Shown here piece after piece: positions 20,101 through 46,800 of a DNA stretch of 64,000 bases. Under the pieces are notes generated by a model, which saw only the letters and a list, made by a program, of their open reading frames with translations, was not told the origin of the DNA and ran no database searches. The translations under genes and the position numbers were made by a program. The DNA comes from Blastomussa wellsi (Eukaryota > Cnidaria > Anthozoa > Scleractinia > Plerogyridae), in the NCBI GenBank assembly GCA_947652115.1, contig OX393562.1:29144289-29208288 (forward strand), written 5' to 3'. Every line of letters begins with the position of its first letter. Positions within the stretch are counted from its first letter, which is position 1.

Positions 20101-23034
20101 TTCTGTACTTCTTATAAAACCTTCTAAAAAATGTCAGTGCATGGCAATAGACCAATACCGATAGTCTTATACACATGTATTACCATTCTAACATGTCGCC
20201 AAGGCATGGGAAAATAAAACAAAATATTTTGCATCAAGACTTAGTGATGAATGAATAATTTCTTTTGGTTTATTCCCCAAGCCTTGGTGCCATGTCAGAA
20301 TTCTACTATATCATTTGGAATTGGTGCATTTCCCAGCATGTACTCACATTACAAATTGTAGAAACACAATAAACCTTGGCTTTCAAAAGCTGCATTATTT
20401 TAAATCTTGCATGATTTGAGTCCAGTGCACGTGAACAGTAAAACTACATAACATATATATACACTGAATATAATTATACGTGTTCATGCATGGAAGCATT
20501 TTTCTCCTGTGTATAACAGTTATATTAGAGACATTCCACTTCACATTTTTGGCTTATAAACCTTAAATCACAAAAGCCAATGAATCATGTGACCACAGTT
20601 TGACTACATGTATGCTCAGAATTACCCACCATGGATTGTTCAGTGAATTAATTGCAAAAAAGAGTTGGTACAGATATACACTGTATATGGGAAACGTGTA
20701 CTTACCAACTCGCACATCAGCTCCGTCTATATGTGTTTTATACTGAAATAACGTCAGTGCGTAAGTAGAAAGTTGCTGTGGTTTACTGTGGCTTTTATTA
20801 AGGAAACTACATCAAGTGTTTCACTGACTTACAGTGTTTCCCGTAAAACCGTGAACACAAGAAATGTTTATGGAATGTTATTGTGTTACAAAGAAAAAGC
20901 CAATCAGGTGTGAGAAAACTAAACTGCAAACAGCAACGGTCATTAGTTTGTGGTTTTGAGGTTTGTTTGCGTGTCCTGAACTTTGCTGCGATTGGTCACA
21001 ACACAATAAACATTCCAGAAATTTTTTCTGGTCTTCACGGTTTTAGGGGAAAGACTGTAAAACTACTTCTGCCACAAAACTCAGTGGTTTTGAGGTTTGA
21101 AATCACAACGAATTACATTAAATTTATCATTAGCATTAATCTAGGATATTTTGGTTTTATGATGAAATTCAAGACACTTCAACAACAACAACAAATACAA
21201 TAATTACATGTAACATTCATTCATATCGCACAAATTTCATGTGAATATGAACAAATGCACGTTACAAACAAATGTGTAACAAATTAAATATAACTTGTTA
21301 AGAATCCCTGGTGGGAGGCTGACCGGTTGCTTATTTATGTTGTGGTTTAAATTCATCCTTGGTTTAAAATTTTTTAAACCAGTTTGATGTTGATTTCCCT
21401 TTGTTTCAGACTATGCTAATCAACACGAGACAATGAGAAATGAAAATCAAACTGGTTTAAAAAATTTTAAACCAAACATAAAATTAAACCACAACATTTA
21501 GAAGGCATGGTGTGGCATTGAGTTCAGGACCACTGAAAGCAAATCCAGGTTGTGGTAGAGAGAAGGACTGGAACTCAGTACCTCTGGATTTCAAGTCCAG
21601 TGCCCACCACCAGGCTACGCTACCTCCTCACTTAATACAAAACAGGAAGGGCCCTCAATCTTTGCCATTATTTACAGTGTAGACAGGCCTGTTAATTTTC
21701 CTTTGTAAGTTCTCCTAAATAGAATGTCAATAAACAAGAAAAAGCAGCGTCAGGATCAAAAGCTCTGAGTATCTTTTACAAATTTGGTGGTATTAGAAAA
21801 AAATCTCACCTAGGGGAGGTGTTATGGAAATAAACTTTTCCACCTGCATTCCTAAATTTAAGGTAATTTATTCAAAGTAGGTACAGTAACAGGGATCAGG
21901 GATCAGTGCATGTGTACAGTAGACTTAAATACCATGAAGTATATACGAAATAATTCGTATTTTGAATTACGGATGTAGATGAAAGAGAAAAATTATCATC
22001 GCAGTGAATTTCCAATTTAAGCAATAATTTGGAAAGTACATTAAAATATGAATTATTTCAAATATACTTCGCATCATTTCATTCCACAGGAAAATATGAA
22101 CTCACTAAATTGACCTTGCTCTCAATGTGTGGCTTCATAGCTCAAATGGTAGAACATCGCAACGGTATCACGGAGGTCACAGGCTCAAATCCCGTTGAAG
22201 CCCCGATTTTTTACTGGCTTCTTCTTTCCAACTGCTTAAATTGGAAATTCACTGCGATGATCATCCTTCTCTTTCACTTAAATACTCATCATTATGTTAC
22301 AGTACAGTGTTATTTTTGTAGCTTGACCAAACAACGTAATAGACACCTTGAAGCAAGGGAACATATCGTGGTATTGTTATAACAGCAATTTTAAAATGAC
22401 AAGAGGTGGCTAGAAGCGCCAGTGGCGTATGTTCATTGGATGTACATGCAAGCTAAAGTGCAAAGAACATCTGTCACGCTGTCATATATGGAAACGCAAA
22501 AGCAAATGTTAAGTAATCGAAACGAGCCGTAAAATTTCCACAGTATAAAAAAACTGAGTAAAATCCCTTCCCGGATACTAGTTCTTGTATGAATAAAAAC
22601 TCACAGGTTACAGCAAATGAGCTTCCGTATAAATAAACTCACAAAACAGTACGTAGGCATTGATTCGCAGATTTTTAAACAAATCAGAACATTTCTGCTC
22701 AAATCTTATCAACATGGCATTAATCCGAATACTTGGAAGTTTATAGCACAACGATAAACGTAAAGGATACTATCCGTCCATGAGAAATCTTTCAACTAAT
22801 CTGAAAAGGAAATAATGGACAAAATTTAGCCGGTTGGTTTTATAGACGCCGCAGGTCCCTGCGCAACGGCACGTACAAGTGAAAAAAATAGTACAGATCA
22901 CACAACCCAACTTACTTGGATTTTCCTACCGCACTGTCTCCCAGGCATATCACTTTCACGGAACTATCAGTAGCCTTTTTATCGCTCGTTTCGTTTTCAT
23001 GATTCACTACTACATCACTAGCCGCCATTTTCAT
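14173..23034 (-). CDS. RABL2: RABL2, Rab-like small GTPase of ciliary transport
   Basis: Eight coding exons on the minus strand: 23034-22916, 22800-22771, 20785-20706, 18193-18114, 17731-17620, 15805-15708, 14766-14683, 14253-14173. All junctions are GT-AG and the phases add up. The protein is 225 residues from the ATG at 23028, or 227 from the in-frame ATG at 23034. Nucleotide-binding motifs are complete: GDSAVGKS (30-37), DTAGQE (78-83), NKID (135-138) and SAS. Family-specific stretches such as PQQLSTYALTL, RKVTY and a tail AIKLAVKYKENSTDF support RABL2 over Rab proteins. The acidic tail (SSEDEEKT) has no prenylation cysteine, as expected. In vertebrates RABL2 binds CEP19 and IFT-B at the basal body and helps intraflagellar transport start. 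One exon has only 30 bases. Confidence 0.95.
14319..14528 (+). mobile_element. SINE copy (3' part) in the RABL2 last intron
   Basis: Shares an ordered set of words with 32137-32322: ACTCTACTCTCATAGTG, CAGGTGTATAAATGGG, GACTAGCATCCCA, CTCCTAGTCACTTC, ATGCTAAGGAA. The arrangement resembles the body of tRNA-derived SINEs of invertebrates. No clear A or B box survives at the left end of this copy. Confidence 0.5.
15912..16162. mobile_element. TTAA-flanked inverted-repeat element, copy 1 (RABL2 intron)
   Basis: Ends GGAGCTACATCACGGTTTG and TATTGTGATGTAGCTCC are inverted and flanked by TTAA. The inside (CTCAATCTTCTCCATCCTTA and onward) matches copies at 38961-39206 (opposite orientation), 42700-42904 and 53301-53542. 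TTAA target sites are typical of piggyBac-type elements, but the ends do not prove that family. Confidence 0.7.
17391..17581. mobile_element. GATC-rich inverted-repeat element, copy 2, with TGTAG target duplication
   Basis: Element 17396-17576 is flanked by the 5-base direct repeat TGTAG (17391-17395 and 17577-17581). Its ends are GGTGTGTTCCTTTGGGG and TTTAAAGGAACGCACC. It matches 803-984 along its length. It lies in a RABL2 intron, about 40 bases beyond the end of the 17731-17620 exon. Confidence 0.75.
19260..19440. repeat. Dispersed repeat shared with 47080-47240
   Basis: Both places share GAAAGAGTAGGCAGCTG-like, GCTGATTGCTATGACCAGAG-like and TTTAAACCCCTG-like words in the same order, about 160 bases in all. 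No terminal inverted repeat is evident and the class is unknown. Confidence 0.45.
20150..20330. mobile_element. Inverted-repeat element (ACCAATACC ends) in a RABL2 intron
   Basis: Left arm with CATTCTAACATGTCGCCAAG faces right arm with CTTGGTGCCATGTCAGAATT. Outer ends AGACCAATACC and GGAATTGGTGC are also complementary. A partial copy is at 10800-10925. Confidence 0.55.
21338..21502. mobile_element. Inverted-repeat element with TGTTGTGGTTTAA ends
   Basis: Left ATGTTGTGGTTTAAATTCAT and GGTTTAAAATTTTTTAAACC mirror the right half AACTGGTTTAAAAAATTTTA and TTAAACCACAACAT. A single arm of the same family is at 50505-50566 in a golgin intron. Confidence 0.65.
21990..22268. mobile_element. Inverted-repeat element carrying a tRNA-like core
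   Basis: Arms ATCATCGCAGTGAATTTCC and GGAAATTCACTGCGATGAT are inverted and about 210 bases apart. A tRNA-like segment (22133-22204) and an additional A+T-rich piece lie between them. The related element at 33596-33762 has the same arms but lacks the tRNA-like core. No coding capacity. Confidence 0.65.
22133..22204 (+). tRNA. tRNA-like sequence (probably SINE-derived or a pseudo-tRNA)
   Basis: The 72 bases start GGCTTCA and end TGAAGCC, a perfect 7-bp acceptor stem. A polymerase III A-box-like word (TAGCTCAAATGGTAGA) and a B-box-like word (GGCTCAAATCCC) are correctly spaced. The D and T stems each have a mismatch, and the anticodon arm does not form five good pairs with a T at position 33, so I do not assign an isotype. 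It sits inside an inverted-repeat element, which favours a mobile, non-functional copy. Confidence 0.4.
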
Positions 23035-24381
23035 TCCAAAGCTTCGCAATACCCGTCATGCCCCACGATTGTGTAATCTGACTCGAGCCTCGCTTTCGCA
23101 GTCTGCTGCTAGGCAACGAATTGAACAGCTGCCCTCAGACTGTGTCATAAAAATAAAAAAACTAAATTAAATTAATAGAAAAGCTTTGTATAAATGGAAT
23201 ACGCCGGCAATTGCTCATACTCCTTCTTTACGCTGTTTACCCTGTTTATTGAAATGATCAGATCAGGGAATGACCTAGAAGTAAATAATTGAATTGCAAA
23301 AAATAATTAAAAGTCGTTAATAAGAAACATTTGAGACATAGTTGGACATAACAAAAATTAGACTGATTAATAATTTAAATTTTACTTTCAAAATGGAGGA
23401 TGGTATTTTAGAATGATTCAGCAATTATCTTCTAACCCCTGACTAGAAAGTAAGTTGCTCTATCAAGCATAACGACTTCAATGAATCACAGAGCGTTCTT
23501 TGTTGGCAGTCGATCGCGCTTATTTACTATTTTCCCAGCCCCGGAGTCGATTGCACAGCCATATTAAAAATAGATTTCTTCCTTCTTCAATTCGACTTAT
23601 AAATATCCGGTGATTGTTTTCTGTGATCACAGACATAGCAAAACATTTCTGTCATATGACAGATATATGTATTTGATCCGATTTGCAACATCGCCAAATC
23701 AGACAGCAAAAAAACGTCCCGGCACAGACCACGCCATAAAACTCGGATCGCGGATGTTTGAATTAGTTTCAGTCAAGGATCTTTGGCTTTGATCTTGGTC
23801 GCAGTGTTGGCGTTTTGTCCATTTTCTGTTCGGACGAAACCCAAACAACCATTGGAATTGTCCCAGATAGCCTCTACGGAGTTTGTCAACTAAACCCTCA
23901 AATATAGAAATCTGGAGCTTATATATAATTTCTAGCCTTGCTCATGCTTGCTTACAAGTAGAGATCCCCAGTCGAGCTCTCAGAGCACGAAGCGCGAAAG
24001 TGAAACTAGAAGCAAACGTCTTTGAGAAAGTCTGTGGAGCAATAAATAGAAATAACATGCAAGTAATAGAAACAATAGATCTTTTTCGCTTGGGCGTGTT
24101 TGTTCCCCATTGCAGACCATGTGTCATTCTCTAGAGAATTGTTACAAAAAATTATTGATTCATGTACACCCAACTATTTGAAAATTTCAATGAAAGAATT
24201 CTCAAGAGTATCGTCGCATGGCCTAATAATAGGGCAACAAACCGCCCAAGCGGAAAAGGTCTATTAACAACAAACAATACTAAGCAAGGACTAACGCTCG
24301 AAACGTCAGCTCTTGAATCTCTTTACGGTGGCCAATTGACATTATCAACCCAGTTGATAAAACCAAATTATATTGTTATAC

Positions 24382-24426
<45 letters not shown>

Positions 24427-24717
24427 CTATTCAATACTAAGCAAAAACCAACAACTCAGGAAAAACATAGGCACGCAATGCGTGCGAGAGTTATTTTTCT
24501 CAGTTTTGATATGGACGTATTGGGTATTTTTTTTGGGTCAGCAAAACTAGCCCGATAAAAAAGAACGCCCAATGACCAATTTAGTGTTGGGCCTTTTGCT
24601 GACGGCGTGTGCATTTTAAGTAAATGAGCGCAACGCAAAATACGTTTGACTAGCGAATTCATTCACGGCGAAACTTTCCTGTCGACCATGAATAATATAT
24701 CTGTAAAAACTGCAGTA

Positions 24718-24826
24718 ATCAGAAATTGTTTGATAAAAATGGAATGACATGCGCAGTAAGGTTATTAATTAATAATCACTTAACTGCGCATGACATTCCA
24801 TTTTTATCAAACAATTTCACAATCTC
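24718..24826. repeat. Near-perfect 100-bp palindrome
   Basis: The left arm GAAATTGTTTGATAAAAATG and the adjoining GAATGACATGCGCAGT are mirrored by ACTGCGCATGACATTCC and ATTTTTATCAAACAATTTC. Only about 30 bases of A+T-rich spacer (TTATTAATTAATAA) separate them. A transcript of either strand would form one long hairpin. It is probably a MITE; the right arm was later hit by the element at 24820. Confidence 0.75.
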
Positions 24827-24896
24827 ATCCCCAGATCGCTTTTCTTTTGGTCAGCATCACGAAAAACGGGCTCTGGGGACGAGATTGACAATTTGA
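24811..24896. mobile_element. Shortest copy of the CATTCTCGTCCCC family (copy 3)
   Basis: Element 24820-24887, only 68 bases, begins CAATCTCATCCCCAG and ends CTCTGGGGACGAGATTG. It is flanked by ACAATTTCA and ACAATTTGA, a 9-base duplication with one difference. Middle words (TTTTGGTCAGCA) match the longer copies. Confidence 0.7.
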
Positions 24897-24945
24897 CTGG
24901 TTTCTTGATGCAACCCCAAACCTGATTGGATTGATGTACGTCACT

Positions 24946-25125
24946 AAGGGCCTGATTACATGGACCGGGCTGGCCCGGTTAGCCGGGCTTGTTTCAGTTT
25001 ACCGAGATCTCGGCACGTCTGTTAAACGCAACAAAAATCAACTTCGCGATTACACGACAACCCGGCTAGCCCGGTTAGCCGACAAAGAAACCCATCCCGG
25101 CAAACCGGGCCAGCCAGGCCCTAAC
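24946..25125. mobile_element. Inverted-repeat element with CCCGGTTAGCCGG-type arms
   Basis: Ends AGGGCCTGATTAC and CCAGGCCCT are inverted. Inside, GGCCCGGTTAGCCGGGCTTG is partly mirrored by CCCGGCTAGCCCGGTTAGCC. No coding capacity. Confidence 0.55.
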
Positions 25126-26946
25126 TTGGGTTTTTCGCCTAAAGTCTAATTTGATTACTTTGCGGTTACACTTGTCGCCACAAAGTCTGCAGCAATATTT
25201 GAGGGATTCCATACCACAAATCTTTAGAAAATGTCAATGCTTTTAAACTCTCTTCTTTAACCCCACTCATTACTACACGGCATTACAATGTTGTGAAGGC
25301 ATACCCACCTACCGCTTGTTGTGACTAAATGCCAATTCTAATTACAGCTGTTACCGATCGCACGCGACCTCAAACGATGTTTTTCCGTTTGAAAAATGAG
25401 TTTCGGTGGACGTCAATCATCTGTTTCCATGACAGTAGTAGGTTTCATTAAAGCCGTGGAGTGACATTCGGCTTTCCGGCAGCTGTTTTTCGCCCTTTGG
25501 AAAGAGAAACAGCACTCAAGTCCTGAATATTGTCGGTGAAATTGCAAAAAAAGAAAAATGATCATGCGTAACGCACGAATTTCATTAAACGAGTCGATAT
25601 TCAGGTACTTCGTTGTCTACACAGTCGTGTTATATAGCTGCAATAAGAAAGATAGATACTTTCATTCTTCGAACGAACCACTTCGAAAATATTTGGTTTC
25701 TATAAGTATTTGGCGTGATGCTTTGGCGAGAGCAGTCGCTTTTTAGCGGCCGGCTTTTTGTTTTGTCACAATATTACGCTCTAGCTTGAAAGAAATGTTG
25801 TACTGTATTTGCTTGCTCTGTGGAATTCGAGTTACGGCTTATTGCTTAAATGTGAAGACGCTGTTTTGAAATACTCATCAAATCATGGAAATAGTCCACA
25901 AAAGGTTAGAATATTGTCGTCTTGTTGTTGTGTTTGGCGATAAAAGAGCAAATCGAAACTGGCGCATGCAATCATTCAAGACATAAACACGGATGATTGA
26001 CGTCCATCAAAACTTAATTTTCAAACAAGAAAAAAATCGTTGGAGGGCTCGTGTGATCGGTAACCGCTGTAACAAAGCTATTTCTACCTGAAAATAAAAA
26101 ACTCAGCGACTCAAAGGACAGTGCAGAATGCAACACCAAACGTGATTCTTGACAGCGGTAACACGATACTTTTGTTTATTTGTAATATGTTTTCTGCATC
26201 GCTTATTTTCAACACAAAGCGTCATATTTTGTGATTTATTAAACACACATCAAATTTAACCAAAATTAAAGCTATCGTTACTTCAGTAAGAAACATTTTA
26301 AAATTCAACATGGCTCTTATTCACAACTAACCGCAATCAGAAAACAATCCCTCAACTCAAAGCCGCCATAACAGACTGCTCGCAGCATGTAAAATTTCAC
26401 ATCCTCGTACCTTCTTCACCACCATGAAAATTTCCGAACAGTTTTCCGCTTAAAACCCACACACAACGTTGTACACCAGAGCTACATAAACACCGAGTGC
26501 TGGAAATAGAGACATCATGCCAACACCGCCCAATAAAGCCAAGTTTATACGAAAATAAAGATGGCCGTCCCTTGAATCCGAAACAAACATTGATGCAAAA
26601 TTAAACGATACATACAGCGGCAATTTCATTGGTTATTGATCGATGGTATCCTAATTCTGATTGGTGTGAAATACATCGCTCGTCCACCCATCCATCCATC
26701 CATCCACTGAATAGCGACATACGTCGTTACGCCGACTAAGAGTTATTATTTTGAAACAAAAAACTCAACAATGGTTGATAAAAAAATCTAATCTGGGTAC
26801 CTGCTTATACTCGAGGCTGTTAAATTGATTTAATTCATAACTGCCCGTTGAGCCTGTCGAAATTTCCCGCGTCTGGACAAGAGTGTGACACTGTGAAGAG
26901 GTGACTTGGAGTCTCGAAGGTCGTGAATCACAACCGTGATCTAAAC

Positions 26947-42457
<15,511 letters not shown>

Positions 42458-43828
42458 AACGGGCACTACCCTAGTGATTGTTTTTCTTAACCTGGACAGG
42501 AGTCGTTTTATATACATACGCGACATTCTCTTGTGTTTTTTTTTAATTCTCGTTCGTTTTTTACTGTCCTTCGGTGTAAGACATGGCATATGTTTGACGT
42601 TGAATGACTGCGCAAAACTGTGAATTGTTAACAGGTGTTAAAAGAAATATAATGGCAGTTTCATCGACTTGTGCATGTGTTGGTTTCTGGTTTATGTTTT
42701 CTGTCTCTAAAAACTTACCGATAACTTTCAAATTCGTCATGTGTAATACGTCTCAACCTTCTCCGTTCTTAACCATCCTTGTCCCTTTTTGATTTAGTGT
42801 CACCTCTTTGCCGTCTTTCTTTCTTAGTAAACTATTATTTTGAGGTGGTTAATTTCATTTATCGCAAAAATACTCAAAATATTGTGACATAGCTCCTTTA
42901 ATTAGCGCGATGTTGTCGTCCTAATCCACTACTTTTTCTAACGTGCAAAGCCAACACAGTCGGGAGATCAACATCCAGTCCCGCCTCCGAGACGGGACTG
43001 AGGCCACGGTGTTCCTCCCTGAAGTTGCTAAGCAACATGACGCGATTACGCGATGATCGCGGTTACTTTCGGTGTTTCCCGGGATCTCGTGCTAGTCTTT
43101 GCTTGGGTAAGGGTCCATTAAGGTGGCTGAACACAGTTTTTTGCGCGCGCTCTTGCTGATGCGAGGCAACGCGCGCACAAAGATTGCAAAAAACAAACAT
43201 AGCGCCGATAAAGCGAGCCCCTGGGATGCGAATTGCATTAACTGACTGACTAGTTCCATGACCTATTCCAATGCTTACCTCTGATTGGTCACATTTTTAG
43301 GGGGGTGGGACGTGCGGCGTGGAACTCTGGGGACAACGAACTCTCACAAAACTATTTCGCAAAACTTTCATGCTGCACGTGATGACGAAATCTCACCTAC
43401 GAGAGTCCACGGTGTTCGTCTATGAAGTAATAAATTAGTTCCTAAGCAACATGGCTTAACGGATTAATAATTACCTTTCGCGAGTCGCAACCTCTCGCGC
43501 CAGTTTTGGATTGGAGAAATAAGTCGGCAACTCCTCAATTATTTCAACGATGATTTGCCAAAACTGGGTCAAAACCGGTACTTAATCCCACGACTGAACT
43601 GGCACTTTTGTTCCCGACAGTTTCCCGACAGTTTGATCTTTTGTTCGCTCCAGAGTCGCTCCTTTTTCGCTCGTTTGAGTCTGGGACGGAACTGAGCAAC
43701 CACGCCTGCGGCTGACGTGTAGGCCAGATCTGAAATAGTCAAACAACATGAAATCCAGCTGATTGTGTCTGATCAATTCCTCATATTCCGCAAACCGTTA
43801 GAGTTAGGAACAGGTTAGTCCCTCCGAG
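42458..43828. other. Intergenic region between transglutaminase and the golgin gene
   Basis: Contains the 3' untranslated region of the transglutaminase, a TTAA-type element (42700-42904) and the presumed golgin promoter. The words CGGTGTTC and CCTAAGCAACATGG occur twice (about 43010-43045 and 43410-43455), suggesting remains of another repeat. No further gene is seen. Confidence 0.5.
42700..42904. mobile_element. TTAA-type inverted-repeat element, copy 3 (left end diverged)
   Basis: CTTCTCCGTTCTTAACCATC, TGATTTAGTGTCACC and GTGACATAGCTCCTTTAA match the right three quarters of 53301-53542. The left end is not recognisable. Confidence 0.65.
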
Positions 43829-46800
43829 ATGTGGGGGAGACTATCCTCTATGGCTCAAGCCGTGCAGGATAAACTGGAAGAGTCTTTAGGCGAAGATCCA
43901 GGCGATGATTTGGAAGCACCGACAGGAAGTCCATTGCAAAGCAAGGTTGATCGAACATGAATTCATTCATTCGATTGAGATCTTCTCTTTCCGATAGTTT
44001 CGTCTCATACTGATTTTCTTCTTTTTTAAGGATGAAATTATCACTGAGCTTAGGGCAGCATTAAGTCAATCGGAGAAAAGAAACGAAGAAATAAATCGTG
44101 AATTCCAGAAGTTGTTGCGACAGAAAGAGGTGCTGTATTAATTTGTATTTACATCCATGCTGAGTTTTTTGTGTTCTGCCGTACAAAGTATTGGCTGCCC
44201 CAGGATATATTTCATGTTGTCGGATTGTGTAGCACAGAGAATTCTTGTAGGTGTTGGTTTTGTCTTGATTAATTGATTAATTTACGTTATCTTATATTCC
44301 TTGAATCAAGAGTCGAGAAAATGATTGGGGCCGGGGCTTAATCGAATTTGCGCTTCCACTAATATTTGTATATGTAATAGGACTACATTCTGCCCAATTT
44401 GGAAATAATTCGATGAAAAAAATTCCGAGGACAGCCAAAATTGGACGAGGCCGAAGGCCGAGATTACCAGTGCATTAAATATCCTGGAGTTGAAGTGATG
44501 TCCTTCAAAATTTAAGCTATAATTTCATTTGACATCTGTCCATCATGTTTACTTGCTTAGCTTGGCTTAGTACGCGACCTAAATTCTATAATCACCTCTT
44601 GCAGGGTTAAACTGAGTGTCTCAATCAATCAGAATGCCCAATTTCTTATAATCACCCCTGAAATTATAATAAAATGATCTAATTATAGTCAAGGCGATAC
44701 TCTGAACTGTTTATAAAAAAGAATCCTTCATTAATTTTGTGTTGTTATGTCTGTAATATAGGAGGAACTTGTGCAGCTCCGAGAAAATGTAAGAGCGGGA
44801 CCATCATTAGAAAGTAGTGAACTCTTCACAGAGATCGAAGATCCTGTAAGCTACATCTTTATTATGCATTGTCTTAAGAGGGGTTTATTGATTCTCAGTT
44901 TATTGATCTTCAAACACAATAGAAGACATCATGTTTTCTTTAAAAAAGTAAAGACACAGACAAATCCCCTTTTTTGTGAACCATGGAAAGTATTGCGTAC
45001 CCATATATTTTAAGGTGTCAATGCATGAACACTGAGCTGAGGACAATTTCACCACGGTCTATTATAACCAAGTGTCCATATCATGCAGCTATCCATAAAA
45101 TTGAGTTCAACTGCACATGAATTGCAAATTAAGAAAAATTCAATTTGATTTTATGTATTTTCTGTGTTAAAGCCCTGGTCAAACAGTACACGATAGTCGA
45201 TGATAGTTGAGGTGGATGCTCCCGTTTGACCACCAACTATCATACACTATCATCCACTATCAATTTGAACTTGTTCAAAATTTTCATGATAGTCAATGAT
45301 AATTTTTCCCGTTTGGCCACGCGCATGATAGTTGATAATAGTATTTTGGTCAGCTGTTCTCCCCAATAATCAGCAGGTTCACATGAAATGGCTGAATTAA
45401 GCGCATGAATATTCTTTTATAGTTTTAGCGCTATACAAATTCATTATCATTATCATTCATTATCATTAAATTCCGCGTGGCGGTGCTCAGCTTTGGCTTC
45501 ACGAGATGATAATAATGAAAAAGAAAATTATAAAGACCAAGACACCCCAGGAAAAATATCTTACGAAGAAACCGTAGACTTGGATGATGAAGAAAAGCAA
45601 GACAAAACACAGCGAAAGAAGTGTCAACATTCATCCAGTTCATCAATGGTTAGGAAGGGCAATGCTGCGAAATAAACAAATAAACAAGCTACCGCTCTCT
45701 TTCTCCGCGCACAATTCATGTTTTATCAAAGTTTGACTCATGTGACGTCATTGTTGTTCTCATTTTCAGCAACTTTGCTTGCGTGACTTGCCAGCAAACT
45801 TCACCAACTATCACGCACTTGTTCTGCCCGTTTGACCACAGGCATGATAGTAGATGATAGGGCGGCGAAATTTAACTATCATCAGCTATCATGTACTGTT
45901 TGGCTTAACACTTTAAATTATTTGGTAGTGGTAATGGACCCTAGTGACTGCATGACAGACAGATAGACAGACATGTTTCATTTGGAGTCTTGTACAATAA
46001 ATTGTATCTCAACTATGGATTCCAATAAGTTATTAATTAATTAAGTCCTAGAGTATTTACTTTTTCCTGTCTTCCCCTTTTTTTTCCTTCCTGCATGTGC
46101 ACTATAGCCCCCCCACCCCCCAAATCCCATTTTGAAGGTAAGTCGCTTTTCAATACCCTCTTCTTCTTGTGCTTGAGTGCATCTTTTACTGTATGACTTG
46201 TGATGAGGAATGCCAACAATGCCACTGCACATGTTGGATTCTTTAATGACAGTTCATCCAGGAACTTAAGGTACCTGGTCATGATCCAACAAATGTTACA
46301 TGTAAAAGGCAAGTTGATGCTTACAGTAACATAACATATCTACATGTAGATCCTCCACTTGCTTTACATTTCTGGAGAAATTTATATGCTTTTTACAATC
46401 TTAGTTCTATTTAGTATAATACTTACCACTTGCTAAAAGATTAAATACACTGTAAAGTAAAATGATGTACAGTGTATTTATATGATGTGTTTTGTTAGGA
46501 GAATCCAGCCCAAAAGAGCAACATCCAACAGATTAAAGCATTGCTTGCCAAAAAAGACAGCACCATTCAACATGTACAGCGACGTCTGGAGGAGAGTGAA
46601 AGTATTGTGAGACAGCTTGAGCAACAGGGAAGGGATAATGAAGAGAAGGTCATGAGTGAGCTGGCCATCAAGATCAGGACAGCTGAAGGTTTCCAGTTAA
46701 AACTTGAGGAATGTAAACAATTACTGGAGGATCGAAATAAGACCATTGAAGGTCTGATGGATCGACTCGATGCTCAGAAAAGGCTCATTGACAGCCGTGA

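Larger units (their letters stand above)
23035..26946. other. Intergenic region between divergent RABL2 and transglutaminase genes
   Basis: About 3.9 kb with no supported gene. It holds three inverted-repeat elements (24718-24826, 24811-24896, 24946-25125). It also holds a CCATCCATCCAT-like simple repeat near 26688 and A+T-rich sequence. Both flanking genes start at its edges, so their promoters should lie near 23.05 kb and 26.8 kb. No TATA box was convincing. Confidence 0.5.

Noticed and set aside
20742..20745. TTTCAG as a splice acceptor of RABL2 exon 3
   Set aside because: The frame continues upstream into PQQLSTYALTL, a RABL2 signature, up to the acceptor just beyond 20785; splicing here would delete it.
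22630..22670. A possible RABL2 exon ending at a GTGAGT
   Set aside because: The translated sequence does not resemble the switch region, and any acceptor that fits the phase gives a stop codon or unrelated residues.
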